Counted from the stretch's first letter, positions 1 to 7,823 are shown. The stretch: 64,000 nt of DNA from Clostridiales bacterium (GCA_019422525.1 JAHZDE010000004.1:107648-171647), one strand, 5' to 3'. Numbers and translations are program-made. Notes: generated by a model not told the origin, from the sequence alone.

Positions 1-366
1 GATTTCGGTTTTGCTTTTTCTTTTTTAGTTTGTTTGCCTTGTCAAAAAGCTTTGTTGAAAAGAGAACGTTTCTACCGGTTTAGAACTTGCTGATTCTATA
101 AATGGTTTCTCGTCCCACTTACTATCCTTATCAAGTTTTCCGATAGTTTTCTGCTTGACTCACAGAAATTTCTTTTTACTTCAAGCTCCTCTTACGCCGA
201 AGCTGTGGGAACTTTGTTAATAACTCTTGTTCTTTTTTCTGGCTTTATTATACACCATGGATAGTATAATGTCAATAGGTTTTTTCGAAAAATTAGAAAA
301 AAATTATAGGTAAAATACACATGTTTTCCACAAAACAGGGAAGCTGAATTTCTTTTGGGGAAATGG
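1..366. other. Intergenic region, no gene seen
   Basis: No credible reading frame on either strand. The left 240 bases are A+T-rich leader for the leftward promoter. The part around 280-366 is A+T-rich spacer before the promoter of the DUF1292 gene. I see no tRNA cloverleaf or known riboswitch core. Confidence 0.5.
247..275 (-). promoter_or_regulatory. Strong sigma-A promoter firing leftward out of the window
   Basis: On the minus strand TTGACA (270-275) and TATAAT (247-252) are separated by exactly 17 bp, a full consensus match. The transcript would start near 240 and run off the left edge. The 240 nt of leader inside the window contain no ATG on that strand, so the first gene (or a stable RNA) must lie beyond position 1 or use another start codon. 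Confidence 0.75.
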
Positions 367-395
367 TTGACTTCTGGGCCGCGGGTTTGTACAAT
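367..395 (+). promoter_or_regulatory. Promoter of the DUF1292 gene
   Basis: TTGACT (367-372) and TACAAT (390-395) with a 17-bp spacer, about 80 bp before the start codon. Predicted start of transcription is near 402. Confidence 0.65.
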
Positions 396-474
396 GGGAA
401 GTAACCGGCGGGAAAGTACCCTATATAGCCGGATTTTGATTGCGCTCTTTGCAGCGCTGTAAAGGAGAATCTTC

Positions 475-777
475 ATGAATAATGAGTTTGGCGCTGATTT
501 GATTACTTTGATTGACGACGAAGGCGTTGAGCATGAGTTTGAGATCCTGGACGAGATTGACAATGACGACGGCGTGTTCTATGCCCTGCTTCCTACCTTT
601 GACGATCCCCAGAGCGAGCTGGAGTCGGAAGGCACTTATTATATCTTCGAAGTGATTGAAGAGGACGGAGAAGAGCAGCTGGCCGAAGTGGAAGATGATG
701 AACTTTTGGACAAACTGGCCGCTATTTTTGAAAGCCGGTTTGAAGAACTTTATGAGGACGAGGATTCTGCTGAATAA
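475..777 (+). CDS. DUF1292 (YrzB-like) acidic protein
   Basis: A 100-residue, strongly acidic protein with the DUF1292 pattern: a stretch on a 'T(L)xDDEGxEHEFEILD' theme, then 'YALL' and 'YIFEV' strands and an acidic tail. Function of the family is unknown; it is a small cytosolic protein. In Bacillus the homologue yrzB lies next to the Holliday-junction resolvase gene yrrK; here that resolvase lies 2.2 kb away on the other strand, so the old link is only partly kept. AAAGGAG sits 7 nt before the ATG. Its own promoter lies at 367-395. An antisense frame over the 5' end (192-563, minus) is a shadow. Confidence 0.85.
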   Translation: MNNEFGADLITLIDDEGVEHEFEILDEIDNDDGVFYALLPTFDDPQSELESEGTYYIFEVIEEDGEEQLAEVEDDELLDKLAAIFESRFEELYEDEDSAE

Positions 778-826
778 TTATTTTTTTGCGGAAATTCTTT
801 TATAGAAATTAGACATTCGTTATCCG

Positions 827-835
827 TGGTATACT
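827..835 (+). promoter_or_regulatory. Extended -10 promoter of the 6S-like RNA
   Basis: TGG followed directly by TATACT (830-835) forms an extended -10 element. The -35 region is weak (TTAGAC at 809-814, spacer 15). Transcription should begin at about 841-843, exactly where the paired RNA structure begins. Confidence 0.55.
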
Positions 836-840
836 GTCCT

Positions 841-1108
841 CGGTGGAGTTAGACTTTATCTCCTGCCTGGTGCGTGGACTGTTGCATCAATAACCCTACA
901 CTTTGATTTTCGGGAGCTTGTTCTCCGGCGGCAGACTGCAGACCTCCCGGTCCGGTCTTGGTATCGGATTGGAAGAAGGGAGTAGAACCCCGTTGGGCGG
1001 GCACCCACCTGTTTACTTTCGTAGGCAGGTTATTCTTTGCACTTACGGCCAGGCGGGTCTCCTTTATCAACAAATCCCTGAACCTTTTTTGGGTTCGGGG
1101 ATTTTTTT
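841..1108 (+). ncRNA. ssrS: Probable 6S RNA (ssrS)
   Basis: A non-coding unit with its own promoter and terminator. It folds as one long rod. CCTGCCTGG (862-870) pairs with CCAGGCGGG (1049-1057), extended by TGCG (871-874) with TGCA/C (1038-1042). AATAACC-CTAC (889-899) pairs with GTAG-GCA-GGTTATT (1021-1034). Between these two helices lies an asymmetric bubble: about 14 nt on the 5' side and 3 nt on the 3' side. Above it are further hairpins around 913-1010. A closing stem, an open central bubble and a terminal stem over about 200 nt is the 6S RNA plan, which mimics an open promoter and binds RNA polymerase. The identification rests on this architecture and on size; I did not match it to a known sequence. 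SRP RNA was considered and lacks its conserved GGAAG-type apical loop. Confidence 0.65.
1072..1108 (+). terminator. Intrinsic terminator of the 6S-like RNA
   Basis: AAATCCCTGAACC (1072-1084) pairs with GGTTCGGGGATTT (1092-1104) with one G-U pair, followed by a run of T. Confidence 0.8.
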
Positions 1109-1163
1109 CTGTCTATCGGGTATCCTATTCCATGGTATTTCATTTGCGGAAAGAAGGCAGAAT

Positions 1164-1532
1164 ATGAAAGAGAAAACTCCTTTTGGGAAAAAGTGGCTGT
1201 TTGCCTTCGGTGGGTTTGCAGCCGGCATCTTAAACGGGCTGCTGGGCGCCGGCGGCGGCACCATTGCCGTACCGGTGTTTCGGAAAAGCGGCCTGAAAGA
1301 AGCCGACTGCCATGCTACCTCCGTGGCGGTGATCCTTCCTCTGTGCCTGCTCAGTGCCGTCCTTTACCTGCTCCGGGGGGATGTTACCGTGGGGGACGCC
1401 CTGCCCTATCTGCCTTGGATGCTCGGCGGTTCGGCTATCGGCGCATGGCTGCTCCCCAGATGCAGCTCCGTCTGGCTGCGAAGGGTTTTCGGCCTTCTCA
1501 TGCTGTGGGCCGCCTGGAGGATGCTGTTTTGA
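1164..1532 (+). CDS. TauE/SafE (TSUP) transporter, N-terminal half
   Basis: A 122-residue membrane protein that corresponds to only the first half of a normal TSUP/TauE-SafE carrier (about 250 residues). It shows the family glycine signature near residues 15-30 (GILNGLLGAGGG) and three to four hydrophobic segments. TSUP proteins move sulfite, sulfonates or other small organic anions; the substrate here cannot be told. The start is taken at ATG 1164; a longer upstream frame from 903 runs through the 6S-like RNA and its terminator and is not credible. The next gene encodes the other half and overlaps it by 4 nt, so the two products probably form one transporter. Confidence 0.8.
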   Translation: MKEKTPFGKKWLFAFGGFAAGILNGLLGAGGGTIAVPVFRKSGLKEADCHATSVAVILPLCLLSAVLYLLRGDVTVGDALPYLPWMLGGSAIGAWLLPRCSSVWLRRVFGLLMLWAAWRMLF

Positions 1533-1906
1533 GCGGCTGGCTTCTCACGGCTGCTGCCGGACTGGTCTCGGGGGCATTGGGGGCCATGGGGCTGGGCGGC
1601 GGCGGAATCCTGATTTTGTGCCTGACTCTCTTTGCCCAAATGGAACAGGTAACGGCCCAGGGAGTAAACCTGCTGCTTTTTATCCCCACAGCCATTCTGG
1701 CCCTCATCCCCTACACCCGGAAAAAACTGGTTTGCCAAAAAGCCCTGCTCCCCGCCATCCTTTTCGGAATTGCCGGCAGCCTGCTGGGCGTATGGATAAA
1801 CGGGCTGATTGCCCCCGAACTGCTGCAAAAATTCTTTGGCGGACTGCTGTTTCTCCTGGGGCTCCGGGAAGTTCTTGCACGGAAAAAGGCCTGCAAAAAC
1901 AAGTAG
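1529..1906 (+). CDS. TauE/SafE (TSUP) transporter, C-terminal half
   Basis: A 125-residue membrane protein carrying the second copy of the TSUP glycine signature (GALGAMGLGGGG) near residues 13-25 and about four hydrophobic segments. The start is TTG at 1529, overlapping the TGA of the upstream half; GGAGG lies at 1516-1520 with an 8-nt spacer, inside the upstream gene. This layout means translation of the two halves is coupled. A sequencing frameshift is unlikely because the second reading frame has a proper ribosome binding site and each half carries a complete repeat unit. Substrate unknown. Confidence 0.78.
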   Translation: MSGWLLTAAAGLVSGALGAMGLGGGGILILCLTLFAQMEQVTAQGVNLLLFIPTAILALIPYTRKKLVCQKALLPAILFGIAGSLLGVWINGLIAPELLQKFFGGLLFLLGLREVLARKKACKNK

Positions 1907-1955
1907 TTTTCTCTAAAACCTTCAAACTTCACTTGCTTTTTACATGATTTATTCA

Positions 1956-1984
1956 TAGACTTTTTCGGTAACATCCAGTATAAT
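1956..1984 (+). promoter_or_regulatory. Promoter of degV
   Basis: TAGACT (1956-1961) and TATAAT (1979-1984), spacer 17 bp, about 40 bp before the ATG. Confidence 0.6.
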
Positions 1985-2026
1985 AGAAGTATCGTATCCA
2001 AACTTCGCTATATTGGAGGCATTTCT

Positions 2027-2896
2027 ATGCGTTATCGAATTATAACCGATTCTACCGGAGACTTAACCCCTGAACTGGTACGCTCCCTGGATGTTACCGT
2101 GATTCCCATGGAATTTACCGTGGACGGCAAAAGCTATCGGAACTACCCCGACGGCCACGAAATGAGCGCCAAAGCTTTTTATGATTTGCTCCGCTCCGGG
2201 AAAACCTCTACCACCGCCCAAATCAATTCCCACGAATTTGCCCAGTGGGCAGAACCGATTTTACAGGCGGGCGAGGACCTGCTGTACATCGCTTTTTCTT
2301 CCGGCCTGAGCGGTACTTTCCAAAGCGCTTATCTGGCCAAGCAGGAGCTTGCGGAAAAATATCCCCAGCGGAAAATCTGTGTGGTGGATTCCCTCTGTGC
2401 TTCCATGGGCGAAGGGCTGCTGGTTTATTATGCGGCCAAAATGCAGCAGGCTGGAAAAAGCATTGAAGAAGTCTCCCAATGGCTCCAGGACAACAAGCTG
2501 CATTTGTGTCACTGGTTTACGGTGGACGATTTGAACCATCTTAAGCGGGGCGGCCGGGTCTCTTCGGCTGCGGCACTGTTCGGCACGATGCTGGGCATTA
2601 AACCGGTACTCCATGTGGATGATGCCGGCCATTTGATTCCCGTTGCCAAAATTCGCGGACGCCGCCAGTCTCTGGACGCGCTGGTTTCCCATATGGAAGC
2701 GACTGCCATCAATCCGGAGGACCAGGTAATTTTTATCAGCCACGGCGATTGCGAAAAAGACGCCCAATATGTAGCGGACAAAATCCGTGCCAAGTGGGAC
2801 GTAAAGGATATTATTATCAATGAAATCGGCCCGGTGATCGGAACCCATTCCGGCCCCGGAACAGTGGCGCTGTTCTTCCTGGGAAGCAAGCGCTGA
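2027..2896 (+). CDS. DegV family fatty-acid-binding protein
   Basis: A 289-residue DegV/EDD-fold protein of the usual length. Family features visible are the N-terminal TDSTGDL motif (residues 7-13), the SSGLSGTF loop (about residues 91-98) and the conserved C-terminal 'GPVIGTHSGPG' segment. DegV proteins bind fatty acids; some (FakB) hand them to the kinase FakA for phospholipid synthesis. No FakA is in the window. GGAGG lies 7 nt before the ATG. The gene has its own promoter and ends in a hairpin shared with the convergent ruvX operon. Confidence 0.9.
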   Translation: MRYRIITDSTGDLTPELVRSLDVTVIPMEFTVDGKSYRNYPDGHEMSAKAFYDLLRSGKTSTTAQINSHEFAQWAEPILQAGEDLLYIAFSSGLSGTFQSAYLAKQELAEKYPQRKICVVDSLCASMGEGLLVYYAAKMQQAGKSIEEVSQWLQDNKLHLCHWFTVDDLNHLKRGGRVSSAAALFGTMLGIKPVLHVDDAGHLIPVAKIRGRRQSLDALVSHMEATAINPEDQVIFISHGDCEKDAQYVADKIRAKWDVKDIIINEIGPVIGTHSGPGTVALFFLGSKR

Positions 2897-2905
2897 CCTT
2901 CCTAC

Positions 2906-2950
2906 AAAAAGAACCCGATACAGTCTGTGCACTGTACCGGGTTTTTTATT
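2906..2950. terminator. Bidirectional terminator between degV and ruvX
   Basis: AACCCGATACAGT (2912-2924) pairs with ACTGTACCGGGTT (2931-2943); A-run on the left and T-run on the right make it usable for both converging units. Confidence 0.8.
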
Positions 2951-2951
2951 T

Positions 2952-3377
2952 TTACGCTTTCCTTCTTGCTTTTCGTCCGTCCAGGAAGTTCTGCAAAATT
3001 ACCACCGCCGCCACGGCATCCACCACGGCCTTGCGCTTTTTTCCTCGGGTGTTGGTATCGTTCAAATATCCATGGGCTGTAATGGTGGTCCCCCGCTCGT
3101 CTTGAAACTCCACGGGAATCCCGGTTTTCTCCGAAAGTGCCTGTCCAAAGGCCCGGGCGTTTTGGGCACTCTCCCCTTCGCTGCCGTCCATGTTCCGGGG
3201 AAGCCCCACTACCAGCAGCTCCGCTTTCCGGGCAAGGGCTTCTGCCGCCACCTTTTCCAGCCGTTTTTCCGGGTTATACTCGGTGATGACCCCAGCCGGG
3301 CTTGCCAGGATCTCGCTTTTGTCGCACACTGCAAGGCCGGTGCGGGCTTTGCCTAAATCTACCGCTACAATAATCAT
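2952..3377 (-). CDS. ruvX: Putative pre-16S rRNA nuclease / Holliday junction resolvase YqgF
   Basis: A 141-residue RNase H-fold protein with the RuvX/YqgF motifs: VAVDLGKARTG at the N-terminus (first catalytic Asp), VVGLPRNMDG (Glu/Gly loop region), the FQDERGTT motif, and a final VVDAVAA Asp. The role is 16S rRNA 5'-end maturation and possibly Holliday-junction cleavage. The ATG at 3377 is preferred because GAGGAGAG lies 5 nt before it; a TTG 15 nt upstream is in the same frame but overlaps that site. It is the last gene of the pyr transcription unit, 11 bp after the phosphatase gene. Confidence 0.88.
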   Translation of the reverse strand: MIIVAVDLGKARTGLAVCDKSEILASPAGVITEYNPEKRLEKVAAEALARKAELLVVGLPRNMDGSEGESAQNARAFGQALSEKTGIPVEFQDERGTTITAHGYLNDTNTRGKKRKAVVDAVAAVVILQNFLDGRKARRKA

Positions 3378-3388
3378 ACGCGCTCTCC

Positions 3389-4072
3389 TCAATCAAACCG
3401 ACCAGTTTCCCGGTTCTCCGGCTTCCACCAGCTCTGGGTGGCAAAGGTGGAGGTCTCTTCAGACAGATGGGAGGCGTCGTTGAGCAGGAGAATATGGGGA
3501 TTTAAATTCTCGTCGAACTCCACGATGCTGATGCCCGTATTGTCCACCCAGTCCACGGTGTTCAGCTCTTCGATAGGCTTGTTCATGCAGCGGCACAGCA
3601 GGTTGCGGATGGCACACCCGTGGCTGGCGATACACACGGTTTTTCCCAAATTGGCTTTGACAATCCGGCAGGCAGTATCCCACATCCGCGTATACACCTG
3701 GCGCATGGACTCTCCCTTTTCCGTTTTAAAATTCCAGGGCGCACAGTTCCAGTTATAGGCCTCTTCCGGATAAAGGTCGGGCAGCTCGGCCCACTTTTCC
3801 CCTTCCCACTCGCCGCCGTTAATTTCAATCAGCCCCGGCTCAATTTGGATGGGCAGATGGTGGAACCGGTTGATGGCCTCGGCAGTCGCATAGGCCCGCT
3901 TTAACGGGCTGGAATAGAGGGCGTCCATTTGCATATTCCGGCACCGGACGCTGAGCAAGTCCAGCTGGATTTTTCCTTTTTCACTAATCTCCGAATCGGT
4001 ATGACCTTGAAAGGTCCTGTCCTTATTGCCCATGGCCTCACAGTGCCGGACAATAATCAGCTTGGTGGTCAT
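3389..4072 (-). CDS. Histidine phosphatase family protein
   Basis: A 227-residue member of the phosphoglycerate-mutase-like branch. The catalytic phospho-His motif appears as RHCEAMGN near residue 9, followed by SPLKRAYATAE, an acid residue in the GGEWEGEKW loop and the second catalytic His in SHGCAIRN. Such enzymes dephosphorylate small phosphate esters (for example cobalamin or sugar phosphates); the substrate cannot be read from sequence. The start at 4072 follows AAAGGAAG by about 10 nt and makes the protein begin just before the catalytic motif. It sits between pyrD and ruvX, in the same direction, so it is probably co-transcribed. Confidence 0.85.
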   Translation of the reverse strand: MTTKLIIVRHCEAMGNKDRTFQGHTDSEISEKGKIQLDLLSVRCRNMQMDALYSSPLKRAYATAEAINRFHHLPIQIEPGLIEINGGEWEGEKWAELPDLYPEEAYNWNCAPWNFKTEKGESMRQVYTRMWDTACRIVKANLGKTVCIASHGCAIRNLLCRCMNKPIEELNTVDWVDNTGISIVEFDENLNPHILLLNDASHLSEETSTFATQSWWKPENRETGRFD

Positions 4073-4165
4073 GATTTCCGCTTCCTTTCCTGCAAACAGC
4101 CCCGCTGCACAAGCTGCACGCGGGGCTTGGTGATGTATAAAAAATGTGACCGATGATTTCCCCAT

Positions 4166-5077
4166 TTACCAGGGCTGGATACCGCCGGTCAGCTCGGTGA
4201 CGGACTGGATGTTCCGCTCGTCCAGATACCGGTTCAGGCCGTCCAGAATCTTCACCGGCGCGTAGGGGTCGGTAAAGAACACGGTGCCAATCTGCAAAGC
4301 AGAAGCGCCTGCCAGCAGCATTTCCACCGCGTCCTCCCACTTGGAGATGCCGCCCATGCCCACAATGGGAATCTTTACCCGCTGGGAAGCCTGCCATACC
4401 ATGCGGACTGCAATGGGCAGCAGCGCCGGGCCGGACATGCCGCCGGTATTGTTGCGGATAATGGGACGGCGGGTCCGAATATCAATCCTCATTCCCGTCA
4501 GAGTGTTAATCATGGAAATGGCGTCGGCGCCGGCAGCCTCAGCAGCTGCGGCAATTTCGCCAATATCCGACACATTGGGGGAGAGCTTTACCATCAGGGG
4601 CTTTTTGCAGTATTTCCGAACCGCCTCGGTAATGCCGCCCACACCGGCACAGGTGGTGCCAAACTGGACGCCGCCCTGCTTCACATTGGGGCAAGAAATA
4701 TTCAGTTCAATCATGTCCACGTCGGTGTCGGAGAGCTTTTCCGCCATGGCGCAGTAGTCCTCGGGGGTGTTGCCTGCAATATTGGCAATGACCACCGTCC
4801 CCTGCTGCTTGAGCCAGGGCAGGTCGTGCTCGATGAAATGGTCCACGCCGGGGTTTTGCAGGCCCACGGCGTTGAGCATCCCGCCGGGAGCCTCGGCAAT
4901 ACGGGGCGGCGGGTTGCCCGGGCGCTCCTTGAGGGTAATGCCCTTACAGGAAATTCCGCCCAGGGTAGAAAGAGGATAAAACTCCTGATATTCATGGCCA
5001 AAGCCAAAGGTGCCGGAAGCGGCAATGAGGGGATTCTCAAAGGGGACCCCGGCAATATTCACGCGCAAATCTGCCAT
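4166..5077 (-). CDS. pyrD: Dihydroorotate dehydrogenase B, catalytic subunit
   Basis: A 303-residue FMN enzyme of class 1B that oxidises dihydroorotate to orotate in pyrimidine synthesis. Visible are the N-terminal 'NPLIAASGTFGFG', the active-site loop with 'ELNISCPN' holding the catalytic Cys, 'MVKLSPN' for FMN/orotate binding, and the 'GMGGI' and 'GASALQIGT' phosphate-binding turns. In class 1B it works with PyrK, encoded 17 bp upstream, to pass electrons to NAD+. AAAGGAG lies 8 nt before ATG 5077; the longer frame start at 5098 overlaps the ribosome binding site. Confidence 0.95.
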   Translation of the reverse strand: MADLRVNIAGVPFENPLIAASGTFGFGHEYQEFYPLSTLGGISCKGITLKERPGNPPPRIAEAPGGMLNAVGLQNPGVDHFIEHDLPWLKQQGTVVIANIAGNTPEDYCAMAEKLSDTDVDMIELNISCPNVKQGGVQFGTTCAGVGGITEAVRKYCKKPLMVKLSPNVSDIGEIAAAAEAAGADAISMINTLTGMRIDIRTRRPIIRNNTGGMSGPALLPIAVRMVWQASQRVKIPIVGMGGISKWEDAVEMLLAGASALQIGTVFFTDPYAPVKILDGLNRYLDERNIQSVTELTGGIQPW

Positions 5078-5094
5078 TTTTATCCGCTCCTTTC

Positions 5095-5856
5095 TCACAG
5101 CACCACTTTAGTATAGTCGAACACCGGGCCGTCCTTGCACACGTGGCCATAATACTGGGTGCCGTCCTCCCGAAGCAGAGGCGTTGCACAGCCCAGACAG
5201 GCGCCGATGCCGCAGGCCATCCGCTCTTCCAGGGAAATCTGGCAGGGGATGCCCCGCTCTCTGGCCAGTTCACACACGGCTTTCAGCATGGGGGTCGGGC
5301 CGCAGGCAAAAATCACGTCGGCCTCTACCTCCTTGGCGCAGTCGATGACCAGGCCGTGATGGCCCATACTGCCGTCGTCGGTGGCCACAAATACCCGGCA
5401 GCCAGCCCGGGCAAAGTCGGCCTCCAAAATGGCCGTGTCTTTATTGCGGAATCCCAGAGCCGCGGTAGCTTTTTTGCCGAACTTCCGGGCAGCGCCCAGC
5501 AGGGGCGGCACGCCGATACCGCCGCCTACAAACAGGGCTTTGCGGGTGGTGTCGCCCAAATCAAACCCATTGCCCAGCGGAGCCAGCACGTCCATGTTGT
5601 CGCCAATTTTCATCTGGGAAAGGATTTCCGTACCCTCGCCGCGAATTTGGAACACAATCCGCAGGGTACCGGATTCCGCGTCAATGTCGCAAATGGAAAT
5701 GGGACGGCGCAGGGTTTTCCCCGGTACCAGAATATGGGCAAACTGGCCGGGCTTTGCCATTTTTGCAAAGTCCTCGGCGTCCAGCAAGAAGTCAAAGATT
5801 CCCTGTGCAATTTCTCTTTTATAAAGAATCCGGCAGGGCTTTACATCGTATTTCAT
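5095..5856 (-). CDS. pyrK: Dihydroorotate dehydrogenase B, electron transfer subunit
   Basis: A 253-residue ferredoxin-reductase-like subunit. The FAD domain shows RRPISICD (residues about 51-58), the NAD domain shows the GGGIGVPPLL loop, and the C-terminus carries the [2Fe-2S] cluster in CGIGACLGC followed by a distant HVC. It takes electrons from PyrD and reduces NAD+, which fits an anaerobe. AAAGGGGAA stands 8 nt before ATG 5856. The gene is 19 bp after pyrF and 17 bp before pyrD. Confidence 0.94.
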   Translation of the reverse strand: MKYDVKPCRILYKREIAQGIFDFLLDAEDFAKMAKPGQFAHILVPGKTLRRPISICDIDAESGTLRIVFQIRGEGTEILSQMKIGDNMDVLAPLGNGFDLGDTTRKALFVGGGIGVPPLLGAARKFGKKATAALGFRNKDTAILEADFARAGCRVFVATDDGSMGHHGLVIDCAKEVEADVIFACGPTPMLKAVCELARERGIPCQISLEERMACGIGACLGCATPLLREDGTQYYGHVCKDGPVFDYTKVVL

Positions 5857-5875
5857 GGAAGGTTCCCCTTTCAGT

Positions 5876-6829
5876 TTACACATTTTCCAGCATAATGCGG
5901 CCTACCCGGCCCACAATGGCTTCCCGAATGGCGTTGCGCATCCGAATGGCTTCCCGGCGGGCAGCGGCGGCATAGTCATGCTCGTCACACTCTTCCTTCT
6001 GCCATGCGCACATAATGCCGCGGGAGCTGTTGACGATAGCGCCCAATCCTCTCTTGTCAAAAGCGGGAGCCACGTCGTCAGCAGCACCGCCCTGTGCGCC
6101 ATAGCCGGGCACCAGGAAGAAGGTGTGGGGCATAGCGGCACGGAGTTCTTCCAGCTGGGCAGGATAGGTAGCGCCTACCACAGCACCGACGCCGGAATAG
6201 CCGTATTTGCCGGGCAGCTCCTCGCCCCAGCTCTCGCACATTTTGCCCATGGCACGATAAATGGTATCGCCGTCTGCCAGCTCCCGGTCCTGCAGCTCGC
6301 CGGAGGAGGGGTTAGAGGTCTTGACCAGCACGAAGATACCGGCGTCCTTTTCCTTGCAGACCTTCAAAAGGGGCTTAATGCCGTCGGTACCCAGATAGCC
6401 GTTGACCGTGAGGGCGTCTGCGCCAAAGGGAGCAAATCCCTCGCCTTCCACTTCCACCTCGCCCAGATGAGCGGTGGCATAGGCTTCCATGGTAGCGCCA
6501 ATGTCGTTGCGCTTGCCGTCGGTGATGACGAACATGCCCTTTTCCTGTGCATAGGCGATGGTGTCGTGGAGAGCCTTCACGCCCTGCCAGCCGTACATCT
6601 CATAATAAGCAGCCTGAGGCTTTACAGCCGGGACAATATCGCACAAAGCGTCGATGAGGCCCTTGTTGAATTCCAACAGAGCGGCAGCAGCGCCTTCCAA
6701 AGTCTTGCCGTACTTGGCGAAGCACTCTTCCTTGATATAGGAGGGAATATAGGCCAGCTTGGGGTCCAGTCCGGCCACGGTGGGGTTCTGGGTCTGTGCG
6801 ATTTTGGTAATCAGTCTGTCAAAAGCCAT
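5876..6829 (-). CDS. pyrF: Orotidine 5'-phosphate decarboxylase
   Basis: A 317-residue enzyme of the long (type 2) PyrF family that makes UMP from OMP. The DGKRNDIGAT motif (about residues 99-108) contains the Asp-Lys-Asp catalytic set, and the N-terminal 'VAGLDPKLAYIP' and the phosphate-binding 'VPGYGAQGG' are present. AAAGGAA lies 7 nt upstream of the ATG. The 73-bp gap upstream separates it from the A+T-rich DUF4268 gene; a stray TTGACA is seen there but no matching -10, so I cannot assign a separate promoter. Confidence 0.93.
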   Translation of the reverse strand: MAFDRLITKIAQTQNPTVAGLDPKLAYIPSYIKEECFAKYGKTLEGAAAALLEFNKGLIDALCDIVPAVKPQAAYYEMYGWQGVKALHDTIAYAQEKGMFVITDGKRNDIGATMEAYATAHLGEVEVEGEGFAPFGADALTVNGYLGTDGIKPLLKVCKEKDAGIFVLVKTSNPSSGELQDRELADGDTIYRAMGKMCESWGEELPGKYGYSGVGAVVGATYPAQLEELRAAMPHTFFLVPGYGAQGGAADDVAPAFDKRGLGAIVNSSRGIMCAWQKEECDEHDYAAAARREAIRMRNAIREAIVGRVGRIMLENV

Positions 6830-6902
6830 GATTCATTTCCTTTCTTTCGTATCTATTTGTTGTCAAAACATAATGTTTATACATCAATATATTTTAAAAA
6901 AA

Positions 6903-7823
6903 TCAAGTGTATTTTTTAACAATATTCCTTAACTTTATTCCCATTTGGCAATACCAGTCAAAATAACGAATCCATTCAGATCTTTTTTGAAGATCACCAG
7001 AGGTAACAGCTAAAATACGACACGCTTTAGACGCTGTTATCCACTCTAAATCCGTTCCTAATTCAGATTCAATACCCTTTTGATGAACACGCAGCTTTTC
7101 AAAAAAAGCTTTGTCATCAGGAATATATATATCTGCTCCAAGACGTTTTTGGCGTGAATTTATTGTTAGGGAAAGATGGCAAGAAGCATTTCCCATGCTA
7201 AGGTCATACCAATGCTGTGGTTGAACTTTCCGTTTAGAAAATATTTCAGAAAACTCTGATTGTTTAAAAGCATAATCAACATAAGCCGTCCAAAATTCCG
7301 CTTGCAATTTTTTTGTTGGAGATAGACCATCTGAAGCCTTCATTGTCTTAGCCCAATCATTTGGACGCTCAATCACATTAAATTTAGGAGCTGGCAACGA
7401 ATCGTTAATTTTCCATAGCTCAATTTCCAGAAGAAAAAAACCAATATTCTCATCTGTATGTTGATTTAGCCACTCTATAGCTTGTTTGTGTTCATCGCGA
7501 GCTCTTTTCACAATCCAGATAACTACTTCGGCACCTTTTCCAGAAGCATATGTAATGATTTTTCCTAAATGATCATGGTTGGTATCTTCCAACTGATTTT
7601 CAATAACAATCCGGCGATTGGTACCCTCTTCATAAGCATATAAGTCTACGGAAAAATCACCTACTGGAGATTCTAATTCCTCTAAAACCACATCAATTCC
7701 TATCGAGTCGCTTAGCATCGCAAGATTTTCTTCTTTGGACAACCACTTCGAAAAATCATATGCTTCATGAGGCCAAATGGCACGCAAATCGCTAATTTGT
7801 TCCATCTTTCCCAAGACTTCCAT
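6903..7823 (-). CDS. DUF4268 protein with PD-(D/E)XK nuclease-like domain
   Basis: A 306-residue protein. The N-terminal half resembles a PD-(D/E)XK nuclease fold: Asp60 in SVDLYA, then Glu75-Asn-Gln77 (E-x-Q in place of E-x-K) and the HDHLGK segment, as in DUF4268 proteins associated with restriction and defence islands. The C-terminal part (from about residue 190) is the DUF4268 domain proper. No methyltransferase or other partner is nearby. It sits between pyrC and pyrF in the same direction, is visibly richer in A+T than all its neighbours, and uses different codons, which suggests recent transfer into the operon. The start at 7823 has AGGAGGTGGAGG just upstream; an upstream in-frame start overlaps it. 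Function unproven. Confidence 0.8.
   Translation of the reverse strand: MEVLGKMEQISDLRAIWPHEAYDFSKWLSKEENLAMLSDSIGIDVVLEELESPVGDFSVDLYAYEEGTNRRIVIENQLEDTNHDHLGKIITYASGKGAEVVIWIVKRARDEHKQAIEWLNQHTDENIGFFLLEIELWKINDSLPAPKFNVIERPNDWAKTMKASDGLSPTKKLQAEFWTAYVDYAFKQSEFSEIFSKRKVQPQHWYDLSMGNASCHLSLTINSRQKRLGADIYIPDDKAFFEKLRVHQKGIESELGTDLEWITASKACRILAVTSGDLQKRSEWIRYFDWYCQMGIKLRNIVKKYT

Noticed and set aside
192..563. 123-codon minus-strand frame at the left end
   Set aside because: It spans two promoters on both strands and lies opposite the DUF1292 gene; no ribosome binding site.
841..1108. SRP RNA, tmRNA or RNase P RNA instead of 6S RNA
   Set aside because: The conserved SRP apical loop is missing, no tRNA-like ends or tag frame is seen, and the length is too short for RNase P RNA.
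903..1163. In-frame N-terminal extension of the first TauE/SafE half
   Set aside because: It would be translated through the 6S-like RNA and its terminator, and the added residues have no family resemblance.
5143..6919. Long plus-strand frames over pyrK, pyrF and similar frames opposite other G+C-rich genes
   Set aside because: They are antisense shadows of well recognised genes and lack start signals and family resemblance.
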